From: Lotus japonicus | Taxonomy: Eukaryota; Streptophyta; Magnoliopsida; Fabales; Fabaceae | Assembly: GCF_012489685.1 (NCBI RefSeq) | Contig: NC_080046.1 | Span: 23,639,038-23,703,037, forward strand | DNA length: 64,000 nucleotides | Reading direction: 5' to 3' | Part shown: piece after piece, positions 56,738 through 64,000 of the stretch | How the letters are laid out: every line of letters begins with the position of its first letter | How positions within the stretch are numbered: the stretch's first letter is position 1 | The notes under the pieces: generated by a model | Databases searched by the model: none | What the model saw: only the letters and a program-made list of their open reading frames with translations | Told to the model about the DNA's origin: nothing | Translations under genes and position numbers: made by a program

Positions 56738-59137
56738 CGATTGATGCAATATGGTTAGCCAAACATTGAATCGTCCTCACCACATAACCCCATAGCTCAC
56801 ACCCAATCTCAAAACAACACAAGAGTAAGTGTCGGTCAATACAACACAACTCGGAGTAAGTGCCGGTCAATAGCACACAAGGGTCTAGTGTCGGTCAATA
56901 CAACACAGCCCAATCACCATGATCACCCCAAGATCAAAGCCAGAGTCAGTGTCGGTCAATACAACACGACTCGGACAACACTCCCAAGAGCACTAGAGTA
57001 CTCGGTGACTTTCAATCATCACCATATCTCACCTTAGTGGCTTTCCCCAAAACCAAAACTCACAACAAAGGTCGACTTTTCCCCGTCTTTCGTAAATATT
57101 TTCCCCTTCAGTTTTCCTATACTTAAACGTTAATAAAAATGATTTCAATTCAGATTAGTCAGGTTATGAGTTTATTTCTCAAAATCTAGGTTTCCCAAGT
57201 CTTTAGTTTTCAAAATTCTAATCATTCTAGGTTTTTCGAAAACCAACCACCCAAAAGAAGTTTCCCGGGGAAAGTCTAAGTAAACCAACGAATCCCAACA
57301 AATGGCTAAGTCTCAGACCCCACATCTGAACTTGCCTATGGTTGTTCATCCAACCCGAAATATCAAAGATCACTAGATCAATGAATCTCCACTCCGAAGT
57401 TGCGTCAAAACGCACAATCCAACAAAAGCACAACATCACAAGTTATGGAAAAGCATCATAACATCAACTCATCATCATAAACAACATCAGATAAAGCATA
57501 AGTCGAATTTATCGACGCCTATCATGCAATCATAGCTACATATTGTAAGTTGCCCTCACCTCGAGCTGTTCCAGCTTCGAAGTCACAAGCTTCTTCACTC
57601 AAGTGCTCTGCACCTTCCAAAGTTCCTTCAACTGAACCTCGGAGAAAAACAAAGCAGAATCCAAACAAAATCGATTAGTTCGATCACAATACAATACATA
57701 AACGATAGACAAAGCATTAAAGCTTCAGAATACGACAACCGGGTACGAAAAGACAAGTTTTCGAAACCGAAAAACTCCCCCCTAAAGGATATAGCCCACG
57801 GCCTCAAAGGAAAAAGGGCTTCGGCTCTTTTTCTTCGATCAAATCAATTTACAAGGTAGTTTTAGGGTAAAACTAAGGCAAAGAAACTGTCGGAACAATT
57901 TTCGGACAATCGGGTCGAAATACGACTATCCAGGGGCATTTTGGTCCAAAATAAAGGCTCAAAACTTCAAAGTTATCAGTTCTGAAAACAAATTTGACAG
58001 CAACGATCCTCATGACATCCGTGACAACAAATCCTAAAGGCACGAAGTCAGATTATAGCTTTTCGACAATAAAGTTTCGAAATGTGAGACAAAAAGGATT
58101 TTGAATCAGTTTTTCAGATCCCTGTCAAATGGATCGCAATCAGAGTTTCTTGACAGAGGTTTTAGGCTCTTGGAAACCTAGAGAACATAACCCAAGCAAG
58201 AAATCGAAGAAAACGGACAATGTTAGAAAAAGCTCAAAACTGTGAGCACAGAAACGACTTCAGAAACGCAATAGAAACAACAATCAGAGGTAGGAATCGT
58301 GTTAGTTACCTCGATACCTAGAAGTAGGGACGAACTGCACGAAGATTGGTCAAGTTTTCGCGAAAATCTCTCCTCCCCCAAGCTCCTCAAACTCGCGGCC
58401 AAGAATGGAAGAAAATGGAGAGATTTTGCTTTTTCGCGCTATTTATAGGTGGGTGAAATCGCGAAAAAATGAAAATTTCGCGATTCTGATTTTTGCAGCA
58501 CGATCACCGAGGAATTCTAAGAGAGATTCTGGCGTCAGAATTCCCGAACTCAAAACAAATATCTAGGATTTGGAAAAAACGATATCCAAAACGCCAAAAG
58601 CGGTGTAAATTAGTCTGTCCCAAAAAACTACTTTTTTCTGTGATGCTCAAACGACAAAACGTCCAACAGAAGAAAGATTGGAAATGTCGAAACAAGTCTG
58701 GCAACGCGGACGGAATCTTCGTTAGAAGTCCCGAATAGAAAAAGTCTTCATCCATCGCTCGAAACTAGGGTTTCGAAGCAAAGAAATTAGAGTCGTCGAG
58801 CTTCCGGAAAGTGAAACCTATCGTGCGTACAGTCCAGAGTTCCGAAATGAAACGCTGGTCGATGGAAAAATAAAGAGAATCTTTAAATTTTCCGAGAGTT
58901 CGAAATCTCACTCAAAACGTTGCTTTAAGAGCGAAATAGCCTATTTGGACACGCTCGCCCTAAGGCAAGTGTGCAGACGACTCGCACTAACTCCGAAAAC
59001 AACTACGCAACATTCCTCAAGCAATTCCTGAACTTTCTTCTTCATTAATCTTTCTCAAATATCAAACTCCTATCATGCTTACACTGATTCTACGCGTGAG
59101 TCGGAAATTAGCTCGTTCTGAAAATCCAGGTCTTACA

Positions 59138-59338
59138 AGTACCACCAGAGAACTTTGGTGGGTTTTGCCTCCTGAAATCATTCAGACCTTTGTTTTGGTC
59201 CAGAGTTACTTCCCTCTGGCGCTGATGCTGTTCACGTGCCTCCTCAACAGCACGCCTCATCGCATTATCGTTTGCTTGCGCTGTCACGGCTTGGGCCATA
59301 GTGGCCATCATCGCAGCTAATTGGTTAGTGTTCACCAT
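59138..59338 (-). pseudogene. G2 gag, 5' portion (split by G3)
   Basis: The ATG at 59336-59338 opens MVNTNQLAAMMATMAQAVTAQ and reads to NPPKFSGGT, where the AGTAC duplication and G3 begin. The reading resumes at 27268. The Gln in HQRQREVTL is intact here, while both G3 copies have TAG at this codon. The 5' untranslated leader (59339-59535) holds nothing else. Confidence 0.88.
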
Positions 59339-59535
59339 GTTCTGTTAAGTTAAACAAACAGTTAGTACTCATCATAAGATAGCATCTAGCATAACTATAC
59401 AATATGATTAAGCACTAACTTCAATCAATTCTAAGCGAAAAATCGCTTGCAGACAATCAATTTTCACTCTTTGCAGAGTCAAACAACCTAGCACAGAAGA
59501 CCTATTCCCCAACAACTCCCGAAAGACTCGACCGT

Positions 59536-59547
59536 GCTCTGATACCA
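59536..59547 (-). other. G2 primer-binding site
   Basis: TGGTATCAGAGC on the minus strand, three nt from the right LTR. It is intact although pol is ruined. Confidence 0.9.
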
Positions 59548-59550
59548 CAA

Positions 59551-62500
59551 TGTAACACCCCGATTTCGGTGGCGTCACTTTAGTAACCAAAAGATAAAAT
59601 AATGCGGAAAAACGTGAATATTTTTTTTTCGATAATAATAAAGGCAAGACTGAATTAAATAAAACCCAAATGCGAAAAGCAATAAAACTAATATACAATA
59701 TATATAACAGCCCCCGCTGTAAGTAGCAACCTCGTCACGAGTAACCTCCAGTGACGGAAAGAAAGGTGTAACGCCCGTAGGCAATATGTACAAACCAAAT
59801 GAAAAGGTTGAGTGTCCGCAACTCACACCTTCAAAAATTGATAATAAGTTAGCCCAGATGGCCTAAAACAAGACCTCCTAAGTCCAACCAACTCTCTGTG
59901 ATTCCCGTAAAGAAAACCACACAAAAAGCTATAGGCGGAACTACCCTGTCCCCAAAGAAACAAATGATGTTCAGAGCTAAGACTCTACTCCTACACTAAT
60001 CCCATCTCGAGGAGCTCACACCAGCACTAAAACCTACATGCTAGCATGATCGTCGTCCGAATTCAAAATCCAGAACGACCTAGTCTATGTACACCATCCG
60101 TCCTCCTCTCGCTACCGCGATGCGCTCCGGTTCCAGCATCTCAACCCTAGTTCCCCCCGAAGGGTGAACCGTCGTGAACCAGCCCGCCAAAGACATCTGA
60201 CAAAGGGCGTAGTCCGCCAAAGCACACACAGAAGACGCGAGGGTCAACTCCAAAGAATTATGTAAATAATAGCACCGATAGATACAGATAATATAATAGC
60301 CACTTAGGCTTATAGCTAGGGATAACATCCTAGGGTTGCATATTCCATAATGAATATAAAAGACAGTAATAACAATTAGCATACATCAAATAGGATTATC
60401 AATTATCAATCACACTCAGCAACTAAGTCAGTATGCATGTTGCATGAAATGATATGACGGTTAACCCAGTTAACCAATGCATTCCGGAAAACGGATGGAC
60501 ATCAAACGGATCAGCCCTAACACCAGCCACGGTGGGACCATTTCGGCCCGCGTGCCTCTTACACCACACAAAGGTAGTCAGATCAGCTGTAACCCGTAGG
60601 TCTGCCATTTCGGTCTGCTACAAGAGACGTCTACAAACGCTCTTACACGGCATTCCGGGTCTTATGACCATTTTGGAAACCGACGAGGTCCAGAGTACGT
60701 CCTGTGTTAATACCTCATTAATGTTGCATGAATGCAGGATGATTAGTCAAACAACGTCTCCGATCTCACTCGACACGTCGCCACGTGTTCTAGCTAAATT
60801 AATGTCTCTAAAAACTTACCCTAAGGTAACAGTCGATTCTGCGACATAAGACACATCTTCACAACAACACATAACTCATGATGATCTCCAAATCATCCGA
60901 CTCATCTCAATCCGATGGTCAAAACTGCTCAACGAGCAAGAGTATCAACATACTCGGAAACTATCAATTTCCCGGACTTATCCCCAGGATAGCCCAACAA
61001 CACAGCTGCTCCAACAGCACAAGAGCATCAACATACTCAATACTTCTCAACTTCCTCAACACTTGGATCCGACGACACTTCTCGTTTTCCAAAAACTAAG
61101 ATTTGCATCCTAAGCTTCCTTTCGAGTTTGTTATCATTATATGAAGATTTAGAGGTTGTTTAATGTCTTATGAGTTTTCTTTACAAAATAATATCCTTTT
61201 AGTCTTATCGCAAAATCTTATAAGTTCTCGGGATCTCCTAATCCCAAACTGACTCCAGAGAATGTCTCGATCCATAAAACACCATAACAAGGCCCGAATC
61301 TCATTCGTCCTATCAAACTTTCTCAAACTCTCAAAATAAAATCGGCATGACCTGCCTGCTATTCTCACTACTCAGAATCTCAGATTTCATTGCAAAAGCA
61401 TAATTAACTCAGCACAATCAACCAACATGTCATATATCAACATATTATGCAATAACCACGTAGCACTTAGCATATAAAGCATGCATCACACATCCTAAAT
61501 TACCCACATAGCACTTAGCATGTAATTCACTCTCAAAAACATTCAGTAGATGAATCATCTACATTGTCAGTCGAAGCCTCAGAAAACATTTTTCCAATCA
61601 AACACAAACAAGTGCATAAACAGTAAACAATGTCGAAAGCATCGACCCTAAGCATTAACTAGAGATTCAGTGAGTAGCCCTCACCTGTAGGTTCTCCAGA
61701 GTGATCTTCGAACTCTTCCTCACAAGCAAAGCGTTGCTCCTCAGGAAATTCCTCAAAAGCACCTTTAAAGTAAAACCACAGAATACTATCAGAATCTATC
61801 GGAAACTAAGCTATCAATACTTACTAAGGTTACACGAAGTAGTATATACTCCGAGGTACGATAATCTAGCGTGAAAGGACAAGTTTTCGGAAAAGGAAAT
61901 TTTCCTCCTCCCCCCTTAAAGTGCTCGGCCACTTTTGGTAATTGTGGGGCTCGATTTTTCTTCGATCAAACTTGGTTCCTAGGTTATCATTAGTCATAAC
62001 TAAGGGTATTCTAAACTCGGAAAAATTATCGGATCGAAAACTGTCGCAGGGGTATTTTGGTCATTATTTTTAGCTCAGAATTTCAAAACTGAAATCTCAA
62101 AAAGCAAATTGGATGGGGACGTCACCAACGACGTTTATGACAACTAATCCTACTAGCACTAAGCTAAGGCGATAGTTTTCAACCCAAAGGTTGAGACTTT
62201 GCTTAAAAATGGGTATTTAAGCAGAAATTGATTCCGGCGGAGTTCCTGCGACATAACGGAAAAACTAATCCGACAGAAGTGCTCTTGGCCACGTAAGGAA
62301 GATGTTTAGAATCAAAAATGAAGTATTCAGGATAGTTTTGCAAAAACCTCAAAACTAAGAGTACAGATAGACATAGAGAAAAGCTATGGAAAAGACGATC
62401 AGAGGTAAGGATTAGCGACTATACCTCGACACCTTGAAGTAGCAACTGTCGGATCAACGATCAAGCAAGAAATCAAGAAAATCTTCTTCTCCTCCTCTCT

Positions 62501-63353
62501 TCTTGGCCGCGGGTTGTGTGTGTGTGTTTGTGAGGTTTTGTCTCAAGCTTCAACATATATATATAGGGAATGAAATGGAAGATATTTAGCAAGGATCGGA
62601 TAAGTATGAATAGATATTTATCAAGATTGGATAGGTATGAATAGATATTTATCAAGATTGGATAAGTATGAACAGATATTTTGAGAAGATATTTTGTAAA
62701 CCGGTACAGATTTGTTTAGATATCGGAGGATTTTGCTCATAGAGTTAAGATAAAAATATGAGAGTGATTTCCGATTCTTCCTACTGATTCCAACGTATTT
62801 TAGACACGATATTCTCCCCGCTGAATCTTCTAATTCTTCAAAGAAATATCGGTATGATTTTTGGTTTTCGAGGCTTGTTTTTAATGCTATATATAGAGGT
62901 TGGAAAAACGCGGGAAAAAGAAAGTTTCGCGAATCTGATTTTTCCGGCTTCATTCTCCATGAATTCTAAGATAGGTTTTGGCGACATAAATCCAAAACTC
63001 AACAGAGGTTTCCTTGTATTTTAGGTGGCTAATGCAAAGTCGGTGTAAAACTATTTTACCCGATAAGTTACTTTTTGCATCGAATGTCGGAATAGAAAAC
63101 TTCCTTCTGAAGAAAGATTGAAATCATCAAGAGAAATGGGTGTACGCGTGTGGAATCTTCATTTGATGTTCCGAATAGAAAAAGTCTTTATTGTCGGGTG
63201 ATTCTAGGGTTTTGAAATACTAGGGTTTCGGTTTCGGCAAACTTCCGATGATTGGAATCGGACGTTCGTAGATCCTAGAGTTTCGCCTCGAAACGATTGT
63301 GATATATGGAAAAAGAGAAGTTCTAACATTTCTCTGAAGATTTTTGGACTAAA
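59551..63353 (-). repeat. G2 right (5') LTR, interrupted by C4
   Basis: Matches the left LTR from TGTAACACCCCGATTTCGG as far as TTTTTGGACTAAA, where C4 begins. About 260 nt of LTR remain beyond C4, outside the window. It contains a leader ORF (60080-60382), 31-32-bp repeats (62580-62686) and a TATA box (62887-62896). The other stretches (60383-62579, 62690-63353) show no gene I can support. Confidence 0.9.
60080..60382 (-). CDS. G2 LTR leader ORF, right copy (100 aa)
   Basis: Counterpart of 11089-11391 with a few substitutions. It reads CQMSLAGWFTTVHPSGGTR, closer to the G3 protein than the left copy is: Trp and Gly-Gly are retained. This suggests that the left copy has decayed since insertion. 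It ends after VYID. Confidence 0.5.
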   Translation of the reverse strand: MLIVITVFYIHYGICNPRMLSLAISLSGYYIICIYRCYYLHNSLELTLASSVCALADYALCQMSLAGWFTTVHPSGGTRVEMLEPERIAVARGGRMVYID

Positions 63354-64000
63354 TGAAGGTATGAAAAACGGTAGAAAGGGGGGGTTTGAATAACGTTTTC
63401 AGAACAAAACTTCCACCTTAAAGATTTTGACAAATCTTTCGAGAACTTAAGTGCCAAAGATAAGAGATAGAAAAGCACACAAGGATTTTATCCTGGTTCA
63501 CTTGATAAATCACTCAAGCTACTCCAGTCCACCCGTTAAGGTGATTTCTTCCTTCTTAGAATGAAGGCAATCCACTAATCAGGTAAGAGTTACAACTGCA
63601 CTTGAAACCTACAAGTGACTAACAATTACACTGACTTAGCTCACACTAAGATTCACTCTCTTAGTCTTCTCTAGGATCCGATCAACCTTGATCTCCTAAA
63701 GGAACTAAACAAACTGTTTATCAAAGAATTGTTTACAAGAGATTTGCTTCTAAAAAGCTAATAGTAAACACAATGAATTTCAGATGAAAGAAAGCTTAGA
63801 ATATTTTGAATATCTTGCGCGTGTGTATTCTTCTTCTTAGTTTCTTTTCCGCTTCTTTCAATCTTCAGCCTCTATATATACTCCAAGGATTATGGTTGAG
63901 CGTTGCATGGGAAATGCTACCGTTGGAGGGCAGTTCTGGAAAATCCAGCTTCTGCTGTGGCTGAGAACGTTAGGTAGGTCGTCAGGAAGGTACACTTGCT
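63354..64000 (-). mobile_element. C4: Sirevirus LTR (C1 type), cut by window end
   Basis: Starts TGAAGGTATGAAAAACGG, the reverse complement of the SIRE-like LTR end. It follows the C1 LTR (6741 onward) closely, including the 256-nt block missing from C3. In minus orientation this would be a 3' LTR or a solo LTR; the rest is outside. It sits in the G2 right LTR, whose left-hand counterpart is continuous at about 24690. The expected TSD is CTAAA (63349-63353). Confidence 0.88.

Larger units (their letters stand above)
27269..59137 (-). mobile_element. G3: three-LTR tandem gypsy (Tekay/Del-type) element
   Basis: The order is LTR1 (27269-41448, with C3 inside), internal region 1 (41449-46109), LTR2 (46110-50453, with a MITE), internal region 2 (50454-55114), LTR3 (55115-59137). 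The only target duplication is AGTAC at 27264-27268 and 59138-59142, at the outer ends, in the gag of G2. After removing C3 and the MITE the LTRs are 4043, 4044 and 4023 bp. The internal regions are both 4661 bp. Primer sites lie beside LTR2 and LTR3, purine tracts beside LTR1 and LTR2. Both internal regions carry the same two TAG codons. Confidence 0.95.
55115..59137 (-). repeat. G3 LTR3 (outer 5' LTR), 4023 bp
   Basis: Same ends as LTR1 and LTR2. It holds the intact leader ORF (55585-56286), a hairpin array (56502-56737), the 25-bp repeats with one deletion (56828-56972) and a TATA box (58440-58447). About 1.4 kb between the repeats and the TATA box and about 0.7 kb of U3 hold no gene I can support. 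It is followed by the AGTAC duplication at 59138-59142. Confidence 0.93.
10561..64000 (-). mobile_element. G2: gypsy element with decayed internal region, host of C2, G3 and C4
   Basis: The left LTR starts TGTAACACCCCGATTTCGG at 10561 and ends GGTCTTACA at 24937, with C2 inside it. The right LTR starts at 59551 and is interrupted by C4 at 63354. Purine tract and primer site are in the right places for minus orientation. The internal part is 24938-27268 plus 59143-59550, about 2.7 kb, far short of the 4.66 kb of G3. It holds a readable gag but only degraded pol. The left flank 10556-10560 (CATCT) is the expected TSD; the other copy is outside the window. By eye the two LTRs differ at about 1% of sites. 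Confidence 0.88.

Overview
The window is a stack of nested plant LTR retrotransposons; I see no host gene, rRNA, tRNA or organellar sequence. The copia elements look like Sireviruses: a gag and a pol in overlapping frames, a third long ORF after pol, several GGGGGAG tracts before the 3' LTR, and a primer site TGGTATCAGAGC or a close variant. The gypsy elements look like Tekay/Del-type chromoviruses: 4-kb LTRs, one gag-pol, and a C-terminal chromodomain. This points to heterochromatin of a flowering plant. SIRE-like LTRs rich in TCTGA/TCAGA suggest a legume, which is inference only.

Layout (names are mine). G1 is the oldest layer, a minus-strand gypsy pol remnant (7952-10560). It is cut on the left by C1 (1-7951), a minus-strand Sirevirus running off the left edge, and on the right by G2. 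G2 (10561 to beyond 64000) is a minus-strand gypsy with 4-kb LTRs but only a decayed internal region. Its left LTR is interrupted by C2 (12640-22972, plus-strand Sirevirus, TSD AACAA). Its right LTR is interrupted at 63354 by C4, a Sirevirus LTR of the C1 type. Its gag is split by G3 (27269-59137, TSD AGTAC).

G3 is a minus-strand gypsy array with three LTRs and two internal regions of exactly equal length (4661 bp). LTR1 of G3 carries C3 (27912-38043, plus-strand Sirevirus, TSD CAAGC). LTR2 carries a 292-bp hAT-like MITE (48819-49110, TSD CCCACGGC).

How the parts work together: each full element has a primer-binding site next to its 5' LTR, purine tract(s) next to its 3' LTR, and gag/protease/integrase/RT/RNase H reading frames. 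Almost every enzyme ORF carries a nonsense codon, a frameshift or a large deletion, so recently moved copies (C3, G2) were probably mobilised in trans.

The least explained parts are: an array of eight hairpins with covarying stems in each G3 LTR; an ORF inside the gypsy LTR whose core is shared by G2 and G3; an antisense coiled-coil ORF with its own TATA box in C3; and the three-LTR structure of G3. All comparisons between copies were made by eye.
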